Shown: positions 23,682-32,389 of the stretch, one piece after another | Position numbering within the stretch: the stretch's first letter is position 1 | How the letters are laid out: every line of letters begins with the position of its first letter | Assembly (NCBI RefSeq): GCF_900116765.1 | Contig: NZ_UETC01000009.1 | Span: forward strand, 62,001 to 126,000 | Origin: Jannaschia seohaensis | GTDB lineage: Bacteria > Pseudomonadota > Alphaproteobacteria > Rhodobacterales > Rhodobacteraceae | Length of the DNA stretch: 64,000 bases | Reading direction: 5' to 3' | The notes under the pieces: model-generated | Database searches by the model: none | What the model was told of the DNA's origin: nothing | Seen by the model: the letters and a program-made list of their open reading frames with translations, nothing else | Translations under genes and position numbers: made by a program

Positions 23682-24476
23682 GTGACGGTGCAGCCTGAGC
23701 AGATGACGCCGCAGAGCGGGCCGGCCGGAGGCAAGGCCCGCAGCGTATACCTGTCTCTGCGCGGCGAGATTTCCAGCGGAACCTATGCGCCTGGCGCGAC
23801 GCTCCCTTCCGAGGCCAAGCTTGCCGCCGCCCATGACGTCAGCCGCGTGACGGTGCGCCGCGCGCTCGCCGCGCTGTCCGATGAGGGGCTGGTCGAGACC
23901 CGGGGTGGGGCGGGAACGCGAGTGACCGGCGGCACCGGGGGTGTGCCGCTTTCGGCCGATATCGCGCTGCCGCACTTGTTTCAGATGGGGCGCGAGACGA
24001 CGGCTCGGCTGCTGTCCTTTTCCTATGTCGCGCCGCCCGCGCCGGTGGCCGCCGCGCTCGATCTGCCGGCGGGGGCGCGGGTGCAACGCGCCACCCGTAT
24101 ACGCCTGTCCGAGGGGCGTCCGTTCAGCCACCTCACCACCTATGTGCCCGAAGAGATCTCGAGCCACTATGACGAGACCGATCTCGCGCAGTCTCCGCTC
24201 CTGCAGCTTCTGGAACGGTCGGGCACCCGGATCGAGGCCGCCGCGCAATCCGTCACCGCCACCGCCGCCACGCCCGATGTCGCCGAGGCGCTGGGCGTGA
24301 CGCTCGGCGCGCCGCTGCTGTCGCTGACTCGGACCGTTCGGGACGCGGGCGGGCGCGGCGTGGAATATCTTTCCGCGCTCTACGTGCCCGAGCTGTTCCG
24401 CCTGGACATGACGCTGTCCCGCGTGCGGGATGGGGGTGAGGGCCATTGGCGGCCCGTGATCGGGGAGGGGGCATGA
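23682..24476 (+). CDS. GntR-family (HutC/UTRA) regulator
   Basis: 264-residue repressor type: an N-terminal winged helix ([20 protein letters not shown], about residues 42-61, then [19 protein letters not shown]) and a C-terminal UTRA ligand domain ([20 protein letters not shown] through [17 protein letters not shown]). GTG start at 23682; AAGGGGA lies slightly far upstream, and a GTG at 23688 is an alternative. The gene is divergent from the hyu operon and shares four bases with the LeuC-like gene (ATGA), so it is made together with the hydro-lyase and importer it probably controls. Confidence 0.92.
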   Translation: MTVQPEQMTPQSGPAGGKARSVYLSLRGEISSGTYAPGATLPSEAKLAAAHDVSRVTVRRALAALSDEGLVETRGGAGTRVTGGTGGVPLSADIALPHLFQMGRETTARLLSFSYVAPPAPVAAALDLPAGARVQRATRIRLSEGRPFSHLTTYVPEEISSHYDETDLAQSPLLQLLERSGTRIEAAAQSVTATAATPDVAEALGVTLGAPLLSLTRTVRDAGGRGVEYLSALYVPELFRLDMTLSRVRDGGEGHWRPVIGEGA

Positions 24477-25843
24477 CCACGCTGCTGGACCGTCTCTGGA
24501 GCGCGCATGAGGTGCTCCGCCGCGAGGACGGCGCTTCGCTGCTCTGGGTGGACCGGCATCTGGTGCATGAGGGCTCTCATCACGCTTTCGCCAAGCTCGA
24601 CGCGCGCGGCCTGCCGGTGGCGGAGCCCGGCCTGACCTTCGGTGTGGCCGACCATTATGCGCCCACGCGTGGGGCGCCCAAGGATGCCGCCGTGGCCCGG
24701 ATGATCGAGACGCTGGCCGCCAACACGGCCCGTCACGGGATCACCTGTTTCGGCCTGGACGACCCGCGCCAGGGAATCGTCCATGTCATCGGGCCGGAGC
24801 AGGGGCTGACCCTGCCGGGCCTCCAGGTGAATTGCGGCGACAGCCATACCTCCACCCATGGGGCCTTCGGTGCGCTGGCCTTCGGCATCGGCGCCACCGA
24901 GGTCGCGCATGTGCTGGCCACCCAGACCATCTGGCAGCGTAAGCCTAAGGCGATGCGCATCACCGTCGAGGGCCAACTGGCCCCCGGTGTCGGCGCCAAG
25001 GATCTGGCGCTGGCCTGGATCGCGCGGCTGGGTGCGGGCGGGGCGACCGGCCATGCGGTGGAATATGCCGGGAGCACCGTGCGCGGCCTGTCGATGGAGG
25101 CGCGCATGACCCTGTGCAACCTCTCAATCGAGGGCGGGGCGCGGTTCGGCATGATCGCCCCGGACGAGACGACCTATGCCTATGTGGAGGGCCGCCCCTA
25201 CGCGCCCGCCGACATGGGGCGCGCGGTGGCCGATTGGCGTTCGCTCCGTTCCGACGCCGACGCGCGCTTCGACCGGGAGGTGACCCTGGACGCCGCCGAA
25301 ATCGCCCCCATCGTCACTTGGGGCACATCGCCCGAGGACGCGCTGCCCATCACCGAGTCGGTGCCCGAACCTCGGAGCGACCACGCCCGCGCCGCGCTCG
25401 ATTATATGGGGCTGACGCCGGGCACGCCCTTGGCCGCCATTCCGATCGACCGGGTCTTCATCGGCTCCTGCACCAATGCAAGGATCGAGGACCTGCGCGC
25501 GGCCGCCGCCGTGCTGGCCGGGCGCCGCGCCAAGGTTCCCGGCCTCGTCTCCCCGGGCTCACGCCTCGTCAAGCAGCAGGCGGAGCAGGAAGGACTGGAC
25601 CGCATCTTCACCGAGGCAGGGCTCGACTGGGTCGGCTCCGGCTGTTCGATGTGCGTGGCGATGAACGGAGATTCGGTCGCCGCCGGAGAACGCTGCGCCT
25701 CCACCACCAACCGCAACTTCCGTGGCCGCCAGGGCAAGGGCGCGCGCACCCATCTGATGTCACCGGCCATGGTCGCCGCCGCCGCCGTCGCGGGCCATCT
25801 GACCGACCTGCGTCCCATGCTGAACGGGAGGGACGCGGCATGA
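24473..25843 (+). CDS. LeuC-like hydro-lyase large subunit
   Basis: 456-residue [4Fe-4S] subunit of the isopropylmalate isomerase/aconitase family. Cluster ligands are Cys333 ([16 protein letters not shown]), Cys391 and Cys394 ([13 protein letters not shown]), with [20 protein letters not shown] upstream. The start at 24473 overlaps the GntR stop. The sequence is of LeuC type, but its neighbours are a GntR regulator, a TRAP importer and a catabolic operon, and no leuB is present. A catabolic dehydratase or hydratase of the dimethylmaleate or methylmalate type therefore seems more likely than leucine synthesis. Confidence 0.88.
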   Translation: MTTLLDRLWSAHEVLRREDGASLLWVDRHLVHEGSHHAFAKLDARGLPVAEPGLTFGVADHYAPTRGAPKDAAVARMIETLAANTARHGITCFGLDDPRQGIVHVIGPEQGLTLPGLQVNCGDSHTSTHGAFGALAFGIGATEVAHVLATQTIWQRKPKAMRITVEGQLAPGVGAKDLALAWIARLGAGGATGHAVEYAGSTVRGLSMEARMTLCNLSIEGGARFGMIAPDETTYAYVEGRPYAPADMGRAVADWRSLRSDADARFDREVTLDAAEIAPIVTWGTSPEDALPITESVPEPRSDHARAALDYMGLTPGTPLAAIPIDRVFIGSCTNARIEDLRAAAAVLAGRRAKVPGLVSPGSRLVKQQAEQEGLDRIFTEAGLDWVGSGCSMCVAMNGDSVAAGERCASTTNRNFRGRQGKGARTHLMSPAMVAAAAVAGHLTDLRPMLNGRDAA

Positions 25844-25896
25844 CGCTCCTCTCCCGACCCTTCTGCTTCGCCCGGCCCGGCGCGCACCCGGTCCTG

Positions 25897-25928
25897 TCTT
25901 CTTCTGGCCAAAAATACTCAAATCCCGG
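25897..25928 (+). repeat. Dispersed repeat family A, copy 3
   Basis: CTTCTTCTGGCCAAAAATAC followed by TCAAATCCCGG, in the 127-base spacer between the LeuC-like and LeuD-like genes. This links the CTTCTTCTGGCC form to the AAATACTCAAATCCCG form seen at 4793 and 60593. Confidence 0.7.
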
Positions 25929-25970
25929 CCTCTGCCAGCACGCGGCGGCATCGGCCGGAAAGGCACGCCC

Positions 25971-26564
25971 ATGACCGGCTGGACCACCCATACCGGTCGC
26001 GCCGCCGCCCTGCCGCTGGCCAATGTGGACACGGATCAGCTGATCCCGGCCCGCTTCATGTCGACCCCGCGCTCCGAGGGGTATGGTCGCTTCCTGCTGC
26101 ACGACACCGACGCGCGCATCCCCGAAGGTACGACGATCCTGGTCGCCGGGCCCAATTTCGGCTCCGGTTCCTCGCGGGAAGCCGCGGTCTACGCCCTCGT
26201 CGATTTCGGCATCCGCGCGGTGATCGCGCCCAGCTTCGGCGACATCTTCGCGGCCAATGCCGCCAATAACGGACTGCTCCCCGCCTGCATCCCCGAGGCC
26301 GAGACGCTCTGGCCCCGGCTCCCCGCCGAGTTGACGATCGATCTGGCCGCGGGCACCGTGACCGGGCTGGGCGAGACGCTCCGCTTCACGCTGGACGAGA
26401 CCCGGCGCGACAAGCTGATTCATGGCTGGGACGATATCGACCTGACGGCGCGCCACGCCGCCGCCATCGCCGCGTTCCGGGGCGACCACCACAACAAACA
26501 CCCCTGGGCCGTCCCGGCCCGGGACAACAACGGATCGGGACACCCGACAGGAGAGGAAATATGA
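25971..26564 (+). CDS. LeuD-like hydro-lyase small subunit
   Basis: 197-residue swivel subunit partner of the LeuC-like protein: NVDTDQLIPARFM (residues 19-31), GPNFGSGSSREAAVYAL and GIRAVIAPSFGDIFAANAANNGLLP. In ordinary LeuD the loop reads GCGSSREHA; here it is GSGSSREAA, a change next to the substrate pocket that fits a different substrate. The stop overlaps the binding-protein start (ATGA). A spacer of 127 bases containing a dispersed repeat separates it from its large subunit, unlike the tight junctions elsewhere. Confidence 0.88.
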   Translation: MTGWTTHTGRAAALPLANVDTDQLIPARFMSTPRSEGYGRFLLHDTDARIPEGTTILVAGPNFGSGSSREAAVYALVDFGIRAVIAPSFGDIFAANAANNGLLPACIPEAETLWPRLPAELTIDLAAGTVTGLGETLRFTLDETRRDKLIHGWDDIDLTARHAAAIAAFRGDHHNKHPWAVPARDNNGSGHPTGEEI

Positions 26565-27562
26565 GACTTACGCTGACCGCCGCCCTTATCGCGGCCCCCA
26601 TCGCGGCGAGCGCGCAAGACACGATCACCGCCGTCCACGCTTTCCCGGAGACGCTGATCTACACCCAGTCCTTTCTGGAGTTCGTCGACAAGGTGAACGA
26701 GGCCGGCGAGGGCGTCGTCCAGATCGAGGTTCGCGGCGGCCCCGAGGCCATCGGCATGTTCCAGCAGCCCGACGCCGTGCGTGACGGGATCGTCGACATG
26801 GTCTACACGCCGGGTTCCTTCTACGGCGGCGCGCTGCCCGAAAAGGACGCCCTGGTCGCCTCCAACCTGACCGCCATCGAGACCCGCGAGAATGGCGGCA
26901 TCGCCCTGATCGACGAGATCCACCAGGAGAAAATGGGCCTGAAATATCTCGGCTGGTTCGACTCGGGTGTCTGCTACAACCTCTGGACACGAAACGCGCC
27001 CGAGTTCGACGATGCCGGCAACTTGGAGGTCGAGGGGCTCAAGCTACGCGGCAACGCGGTCTACAACGCCTTCTTCACCAACTATCTCGGCGCCCAAGTG
27101 ATCGACCTGCCCACCGGCGACGTCTATGCGGCGCTCCAGCGCGGCGTGGTCGACGCGACCGGCTGGACCCAGATCGGCCTGATCGACCTGAAGTGGAACG
27201 AGTTCCTCAACTACCGGATCGAGCCCTGCTTCTTCTCCACCGACCTGGGCGTGATCGTGAACCTGGAGAAGTGGAACTCCCTCTCGGAGGAGGCCCGCCA
27301 GATCGTCCAGGACGTCGCCATCCAGCATGAGATCGACTCGGTCGAGGCCCTGCGCGCCAAGCGCGACGAGGATTTCGCCGCCCTGGAAGAGCAGGGCATG
27401 CAGGTCGTCGAACTGGAGGGCGAGGCCCGGGCCAACTACCTCGCCGCCGCCCGGGAGAAGACCTGGGAGCGCATGAAGGAGTTGATGGCCGAAAGCCCGC
27501 AGGGCGATGGCAATTACGACCGTCTGATCGAGTTGTTCTACGACCCCGAGGCGGACAGCTGA
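26561..27562 (+). CDS. TRAP transporter substrate-binding protein (DctP family)
   Basis: 333-residue precursor with signal peptide MRLTLTAALIAAPIAASAQ. The periplasmic receptor captures an organic acid for the DctQM permease. The family core is visible: FVDKVNEAGEGVVQIEVRGG, DAVRDGIVDMVYTPGSFY, GLKLRGNAVYNAFFTNYLGA (Arg region for carboxylate binding) and LPTGDVYAALQRGVVDATGW. Its start overlaps the LeuD-like stop, so importer and enzyme are one transcription unit. Substrate unknown, probably a carboxylate. Confidence 0.93.
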   Translation: MRLTLTAALIAAPIAASAQDTITAVHAFPETLIYTQSFLEFVDKVNEAGEGVVQIEVRGGPEAIGMFQQPDAVRDGIVDMVYTPGSFYGGALPEKDALVASNLTAIETRENGGIALIDEIHQEKMGLKYLGWFDSGVCYNLWTRNAPEFDDAGNLEVEGLKLRGNAVYNAFFTNYLGAQVIDLPTGDVYAALQRGVVDATGWTQIGLIDLKWNEFLNYRIEPCFFSTDLGVIVNLEKWNSLSEEARQIVQDVAIQHEIDSVEALRAKRDEDFAALEEQGMQVVELEGEARANYLAAAREKTWERMKELMAESPQGDGNYDRLIELFYDPEADS

Positions 27563-27566
27563 GTTT

Positions 27567-27658
27567 GGGCGGCGCAGAGCACTCGTCCCGCCGCGCCGCC
27601 CGCATCGGGCTCCGGCCCGAACGTCCCCCGCCGATCACTCACATCACGGCGGGGGGCG
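27567..27658 (+). terminator. Two hairpins between dctP and dctQ
   Basis: First hairpin: a 9-bp G/C stem (27567-27575 with 27593-27601). Second: a 12-bp stem (27622-27633 with 27647-27658, one G-U pair, 13-base loop) followed by CCTCTATATA. Stem-loops after a binding-protein gene often stabilise the upstream message and reduce read-through, which would give more receptor than permease. A partial terminator is the alternative. Confidence 0.5.
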
Positions 27659-27792
27659 ACCCTCTATATATGGGCCACCCGCAGTGGCTCCCAGACTTGA
27701 CAGGCGACAGAGATGCGGTGTGACAGACCCTTTTCCGGCCTCGATGCGCGCCAATGGCTAAGAGAGCCGTCAAGGCTCGATGAGCGGCCCCC

Positions 27793-28299
27793 ATGCGCCT
27801 TGTGATCCGCCTCTACGACCTGCTCGTGCAGGCCATGGCTCTGATCGCGGCGCTGACGCTCGTCTGGCTGATGGTCTCGGTGGTGACGTCGGTCGCGATG
27901 CGCAATTTCGGGATGCAGCCCTTCGCCTGGCTCTTCACCTCGACGGAATACGGCCTGCTCTACATGACGATGCTCGGCGCGCCCTGGCTCGTGCGCGAGC
28001 GCGGCCATGTCCATATCGAGCTTGTCACCGCCGCGCTGCCCGGGCGTGCCCGCCGCGCCGTCTCCCGCGCCATCGCCGCGCTCTGCGTCGCCGTCTGCCT
28101 GGTGCTGGCCTGGTATGGGCTGGAGCTGTTCCTGACCAATCTGGAGCGCAACGATTTCGACGTGCGCGCCTATTTCTACCCGCGCTGGATGCTCACCATC
28201 ACGTTCCCCATCAGCTTTACCGTCATGGCCATCGAATTCGGGCGCTTCGTCTTCGGGCCCGAGCTTCTCCACTCCGGCGAAGCGGGGATTCACGAATGA
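27793..28299 (+). CDS. TRAP transporter small permease (DctQ family)
   Basis: 168-residue membrane protein with four hydrophobic segments (about residues 12-34, 48-66, 88-110, 131-152) and the DctQ signature EYGLLYMTMLGAPWLVRERGHVHIELV. It forms the permease with the large subunit encoded next. The ATG is at 27793; the preceding 230 bases hold the double hairpin. Confidence 0.92.
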   Translation: MRLVIRLYDLLVQAMALIAALTLVWLMVSVVTSVAMRNFGMQPFAWLFTSTEYGLLYMTMLGAPWLVRERGHVHIELVTAALPGRARRAVSRAIAALCVAVCLVLAWYGLELFLTNLERNDFDVRAYFYPRWMLTITFPISFTVMAIEFGRFVFGPELLHSGEAGIHE

Positions 28300-28321
28300 C
28301 CCCCTGGATCGGAGCCCGCTG

Positions 28322-29629
28322 ATGGAGTGGTTCGAGGCGCTCGGCCTTCTGATCGGCACGATCATGCTGCTGATGGCGCTCGGCATGCCCGTGGCGCTGG
28401 CCTTCCTGGCGGCCAATATCGTCGGCGCCTGGGTCTTCATGGGGGGCGAGCGCGGGGTTGTGCAGCTTCTCAACAACGGCTGGGGCGCGCTGACCAGCTT
28501 CGCGCTGGTCCCCATCCCGCTCTTCCTGCTGATGGGAGAGCTGTTCTTCCATACCGGCCTGGGCGGCCGGATGTTCTCGGCCATCGACCGGCTGCTGGGC
28601 AAGCTGCCGGGACGGCTGAGCTATGTCACCGTGCTGGGCGGCACGGGCTTTTCGACGCTCTCGGGGTCGTCGATGGGGTCCACGGCGCTGCTGGGCTCGC
28701 TGATGGTGCCCGAGATGAACAAGCGGGGCTACAAGTCCCATATGTCGATCGGCCCGATCCTCGGCACCGGGGGGCTTGCTATCATCATCCCGCCCTCGGC
28801 GCTGGCCGTGCTGCTGGCGACGCTGGCGCAGATCGATGTGGGCGCGCTGCTGATCGCGGGCGTGATCCCCGGGCTGATTCTGGCCGGCTTCTATCTGGCG
28901 ACCATCTACCTCCAGACCCGGCTCGACCCGGAGGCCGCGCCCCCCTACGAGGTCGATGACCGCACGATGGGCGAAAAACTGGCCCTGCTCCTCCGCGACG
29001 TGGTGCCGATGATCGGCCTGATGGTCGTCATCGTCGCGATGATGATCGGCGGCATCGTCACCCCCTCCGAGGCGGCGGCCTTCGGGGCGCTAGGCGTGAT
29101 AATCCTGGCCGTCTTCTACCGCTGTCTCACCTGGGCGGCCCTGCGCGCCTCGGTTCGCGGCACGCTGCGGGTCACGTTGATGGCCTATCTGATCGTCTTC
29201 GGCTCGGCGACGTTCTCGCAGCTCTTGGCCTTTTCCGGCGCATCCCGCGGTCTGATCGACTGGGCCACAGGGTTCGAGCTTGCGCCGGTCGTCATGCTCC
29301 TGGTGATGTTCGGGGTTCTGCTGATCCTCGGCATGTTCATGGAGCAGATCTCGATGATGCTGCTCACCGTTCCGATCTTCTTTCCGCTGGCGACGCAACT
29401 GGGCTACGATCCGATCTGGTTCGGCCTGATCATGCTGCTGGCGCTGGAGATCAGCTTCACGACGCCGCCCTTCGGGCTGTTGCTATTCGTGATGAAGGGG
29501 GTCGCGCCCGAGGGGACGACCATGCGCGAGATCTATCTCGCTGCGATCCCGTTCATCCTCTGCTCGCTCGCGGTGGTGGCGTTGCTGATCCTGATGCCCG
29601 GTCTGGCGCTCTGGCTCGCGTATCTGTGA
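28322..29629 (+). CDS. TRAP transporter large permease (DctM family)
   Basis: 435-residue membrane protein with about twelve hydrophobic helices. Conserved features include LGMPVALAFLAANIVG, the LSGSSMGSTALLGSLMVPEMNKRGY segment of the Na+-coupled elevator core, ILGTGGLAIIIPPSALAVLL and, near the C terminus, LEISFTTPPFGLLLFVMKG. It completes the importer of the catabolic cluster and ends that operon. Confidence 0.95.
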   Translation: MEWFEALGLLIGTIMLLMALGMPVALAFLAANIVGAWVFMGGERGVVQLLNNGWGALTSFALVPIPLFLLMGELFFHTGLGGRMFSAIDRLLGKLPGRLSYVTVLGGTGFSTLSGSSMGSTALLGSLMVPEMNKRGYKSHMSIGPILGTGGLAIIIPPSALAVLLATLAQIDVGALLIAGVIPGLILAGFYLATIYLQTRLDPEAAPPYEVDDRTMGEKLALLLRDVVPMIGLMVVIVAMMIGGIVTPSEAAAFGALGVIILAVFYRCLTWAALRASVRGTLRVTLMAYLIVFGSATFSQLLAFSGASRGLIDWATGFELAPVVMLLVMFGVLLILGMFMEQISMMLLTVPIFFPLATQLGYDPIWFGLIMLLALEISFTTPPFGLLLFVMKGVAPEGTTMREIYLAAIPFILCSLAVVALLILMPGLALWLAYL

Positions 29630-29671
29630 TCGCGGGTTGGAGGGGGCGGATCGCCGCCTAGCTCCTGTCCC

Positions 29672-30661
29672 ATGAGACAGTTGACCCGTCGCACCGCTCT
29701 TTTCACCGGAGCCGCCGCTCTGGCCGCGCCCGCCGCGCTGCGCGCGAGCGCCGCGCTCGACGCCGTGGCCGCGGAGGCCGCCGCGCTCGATCAGCTCCAT
29801 TCCTTCCAGCTTGTGCAGGGCGGCGCGCCGCTGCTGTCGCTTGCGCCCCGGGGGCCGGGGTTGGAGCGGATCGCCAACGTCAAATCCGTCTCCAAGACGC
29901 TGTTGTCGCTGCTCACCGGGATCGCCGTCGACCGCGGCCATCTGTCCGGTCCGGAGGTCCGGGTGCTGCCGCTCCTGGGCCGTGCGCCCGCCGGAGACGC
30001 CCGCGACGCGCTGACGGTCGGGCATCTTCTGTCGATGCGCACCGGTCTGCCTTCGACATCCGGTCCGCGTTATGGTGCCTGGGTCGAGAGCCGCGACTGG
30101 GTCTCCTACGTGCTCGACGCCGAACCGGAGGGCCGCCCCGGCACCGGCTTCACCTATTCGACCGGCACATGGCACGTGCTGGGGGCGGTGCTCGCGCGGG
30201 TTACAGGGCGCGACCTTCACGCGCTGGCCTCCGACTGGCTGGCCGATCCGCTGGATATCGCGCTGCCGCGCTGGGATCGGGACCCGCAGGGGTTCTATCT
30301 GGGCGGCAACCAGATGGCGATGACGCCCCGCGCTCTGGCCCGCGTGGGTGAGATGGTGCGCCAGGGCGGGCGCTGGCAGGGCCGGCAGGTCGTGCCCGAG
30401 GCCTGGATCGACGCCTCCTGGGAGCCGCGCGCGCGGTCGCCCTGGTCGGGAGACTCCTATGGCTACGGCTGGTTCCTGACCCAACTCGACGGGGTGCGGG
30501 CGGCCTATGGGCGCGGCTATGGCGGTCAGGTGCTGGCCGTCGTTCCGGCGCGTGGGCTGACGCTGGCCGTGACCTCGGACCCGAACCGGCCCGCCCGCTC
30601 GCGCGGCTATTTCGGCGACCTCAAGCGGCTGATGGCGGCGGCGGCCGAAGCGGCCGCCTGA
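29672..30661 (+). CDS. Exported serine hydrolase (beta-lactamase/class C fold)
   Basis: 329-residue protein with a twin-arginine signal (LTRRTALFTGAAALAAP, cleavage near residue 27). The serine-based motif SVSK (Ser72, Lys75) and a Tyr in FTYSTGTWH (Tyr162) match the SxxK and YxN pattern of class C beta-lactamase-like esterases; GRGYGGQV near residue 284 may serve as the third box. It probably acts in the periplasm; the substrate is unknown. It occupies the place before cmk where aroA is common in relatives. Confidence 0.85.
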   Translation: MRQLTRRTALFTGAAALAAPAALRASAALDAVAAEAAALDQLHSFQLVQGGAPLLSLAPRGPGLERIANVKSVSKTLLSLLTGIAVDRGHLSGPEVRVLPLLGRAPAGDARDALTVGHLLSMRTGLPSTSGPRYGAWVESRDWVSYVLDAEPEGRPGTGFTYSTGTWHVLGAVLARVTGRDLHALASDWLADPLDIALPRWDRDPQGFYLGGNQMAMTPRALARVGEMVRQGGRWQGRQVVPEAWIDASWEPRARSPWSGDSYGYGWFLTQLDGVRAAYGRGYGGQVLAVVPARGLTLAVTSDPNRPARSRGYFGDLKRLMAAAAEAAA

Positions 30662-30671
30662 GCGCGGCGGG

Positions 30672-30700
30672 TGGACGGATGGACGGTGGCGGCCTAGACG
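30672..30700 (+). promoter_or_regulatory. Candidate promoter of cmk
   Basis: TGGACG (30672-30677), a 17-base spacer and TAGACG (30695-30700), 30 bases before the cmk ATG. A moderate match only. Confidence 0.35.
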
Positions 30701-30729
30701 GCTGCTGTCGTTAGAAAGGGATCCGCCGC

Positions 30730-31341
30730 ATGAGCTTCACCGTCGCCATCGACGGCCCGGCCGCCTCGGGCAAGGGCACAATCTCCCGCGCGCTGGCCGC
30801 GCGTTTCGGGATGCGGCATCTCGATACCGGGTTGCTCTATCGGGCCGTTGGCGCCCGTGTGGACGCGGGGGAAGAGGCCATCGCCGCTGCCCGCACGCTG
30901 ACGCCCGAGGATCTCGCCCGCGACGATCTGCGCGGTCCGGCCGCCGCTTCCGCCGCCAGCCGCGTCGCCGTGATCCCGGAGGTGCGCGCCGCCTTGCTGG
31001 ACTTCCAGCGCAGCTTCGCCCGCGCGCCCGAAGGGGCGGTGCTGGACGGGCGCGACATCTGCACGGTGATCTGCCCCGATGCCGAGGTGAAGCTCTATGT
31101 CACCGCCGCGCCCGAGATCCGGGCCGAGCGCCGCTATGCCGAGCTCGTCGCCCGCGGCATGGACGTGACCCGCGAAGGAGTGCTGAAGGATGTGCTGGCC
31201 CGTGACGCCCGCGACATGGGCCGCGCCGACGCGCCGCTGGTCGCCGCGCCTGACGCCACCGTTCTCGATACCTCGGAGATGGGCATCGAGGAGGCCGTCG
31301 CCGCCGCCGTCGACCTGGTGGCACGGGCCCGCGGCGGCTGA
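30730..31341 (+). CDS. cmk: Cytidylate kinase
   Basis: Phosphorylates CMP and dCMP with ATP. The 203-residue protein has the P-loop [17 protein letters not shown] (residues 7-22), [37 protein letters not shown] and [19 protein letters not shown], all typical of Cmk. A ribosome-binding site AAAGGG precedes the ATG. In relatives cmk is next to rpsA; here five genes and about 3.8 kb lie between them. Confidence 0.97.
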   Translation: MSFTVAIDGPAASGKGTISRALAARFGMRHLDTGLLYRAVGARVDAGEEAIAAARTLTPEDLARDDLRGPAAASAASRVAVIPEVRAALLDFQRSFARAPEGAVLDGRDICTVICPDAEVKLYVTAAPEIRAERRYAELVARGMDVTREGVLKDVLARDARDMGRADAPLVAAPDATVLDTSEMGIEEAVAAAVDLVARARGG

Positions 31342-31342
31342 G

Positions 31343-31720
31343 ATGGGGCTGGCGCGCCAACTCGGTCGAGTGTGGCGCAGGGCGTGGCGTAGGCCGCCGC
31401 TGGCCCCGCCCGATGCGGTGCTGATCCTGCGCCGTCCCGGTACCCGCTGGGGGTATCTGGGCCGCGCCTGGACCGTCGAGTTGGATGGTGTGCGGGTGGC
31501 CAAGCTGCGGGCCGGGACCGTACTGCGGCTGGAGCTGCGCTCGGGTCGCCACAGGCTGAACGTCTGGTTCGGCGACGAGGGGAGCCTGCCGATGGCGCTT
31601 ACCCTCGCCCCCGGCGAGACGGCGCGTGTCGAGGCGATGACCATGGCTCGCGCGGTGCGTCTGGGCCTTGTGGATGGGCGCTTTGCGCCCGATCCGCTGC
31701 TCCTGCGGCGCATGAGCTGA
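31343..31720 (+). CDS. Hypothetical protein, Arg-rich, beta-rich
   Basis: 125-residue frame starting one base after the cmk stop codon (TGAGATG). The N terminus is strongly basic (LGRVWRRAWRRPPLAPP), followed by a predicted small beta domain (AVLILRRPGTRWGYLGRAWTVELDGVRVAKLRAGT, with SGRHRLNVWFGDEGSLPMAL). No signal peptide or family was recognised. The alternating pattern resembles PEGA-like or lipoprotein-type beta domains. Codon use matches neighbours and the tight spacing supports a real gene. Confidence 0.65.
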   Translation: MGLARQLGRVWRRAWRRPPLAPPDAVLILRRPGTRWGYLGRAWTVELDGVRVAKLRAGTVLRLELRSGRHRLNVWFGDEGSLPMALTLAPGETARVEAMTMARAVRLGLVDGRFAPDPLLLRRMS

Positions 31721-31801
31721 GGGGCGCTCGCGGGAACGTGCCTGTTCCGGGCGGCCCCTCCGGGCGTATCGTAGGCCCTGTCACTGCCGAAAGGAGCCGC
31801 C

Positions 31802-32332
31802 ATGCCGATCCTCGCCGTCTTGCGTGCCTTTGTTCTGGCCCTTCTTTTCGCGGGCACCGCTGCCGCGCAGGAGGTCCCGGCGGATATGACGCTGGACCGG
31901 ATGGAGGCAGTGCTGACCCGCCTCGATCCGGCGACCGAGCGGGCGGGCGTGGCCTTTCGCCTGACCGTCGAGGACGTGCCGCTGATCGTCATCACCGACC
32001 CGCGCGCGGACCGGATGCGCGCCATGGTCCCGATTCGTTCAGCCGAGGGGCTGACCCCCGAGGACCTGCGCCGCATGATGCAGGCCAATTTCGACAGCGC
32101 GCTCGATGCCCGCTACGCCGTGGCCGAGGGGCGACTCTGGGCGGTCTATATCCATCCGCTCTCGCCGCTGCGCGACGACCAGCTGATCTCGGGAATCGGG
32201 CAGGTGGTGAACGTGGCGCTGACCTATGGCACGCTCTATTCCTCCGGCGGGGCCCAGTTCGGGCGCGGCGACAGCCGGGGCGAGCAGCAGAAGCTGCTGG
32301 AGCGGTTGCAGGAGCAGGGGCGCGACCTCTGA
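31802..32332 (+). CDS. Exported hypothetical protein, possible YbjN/CesT-like fold
   Basis: 176-residue precursor with signal peptide MPILAVLRAFVLALLFAGTAAAQ. The mature part has the alternation expected of the YbjN/type III chaperone-like fold: an early helix (MTLDRMEAVLTRLDP), strands (GVAFRLTVEDVPLIVI, MRAMVPI), the helix LTPEDLRRMMQANFDSAL, strand RLWAVYIHPL and a long final helix. This fold assignment is by eye. ATG with AAAGGAG upstream. Confidence 0.6.
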   Translation: MPILAVLRAFVLALLFAGTAAAQEVPADMTLDRMEAVLTRLDPATERAGVAFRLTVEDVPLIVITDPRADRMRAMVPIRSAEGLTPEDLRRMMQANFDSALDARYAVAEGRLWAVYIHPLSPLRDDQLISGIGQVVNVALTYGTLYSSGGAQFGRGDSRGEQQKLLERLQEQGRDL

Positions 32333-32334
32333 GC

Positions 32335-32364
32335 TTGCCCATGTCCCCCGGCTCTCGCTAGGGT
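32335..32364 (+). promoter_or_regulatory. Candidate promoter of the dienelactone hydrolase gene
   Basis: TTGCCC (32335-32340), an 18-base spacer and TAGGGT (32359-32364), 26 bases before the ATG at 32390. Confidence 0.45.
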
Positions 32365-32389
32365 ACAGCCAAATCGGCAGGAGTGGATC

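Noticed and set aside
24473-26564. Reading leuC/leuD-like genes as leucine biosynthesis
   Set aside because: The context is GntR, a TRAP importer and a catabolic operon, no leuB, and LeuD loop changes; kept as LeuCD-like only.
27620-27660. tRNA or riboswitch at the large hairpin after dctP
   Set aside because: A simple G/C stem-loop without cloverleaf or known aptamer features.
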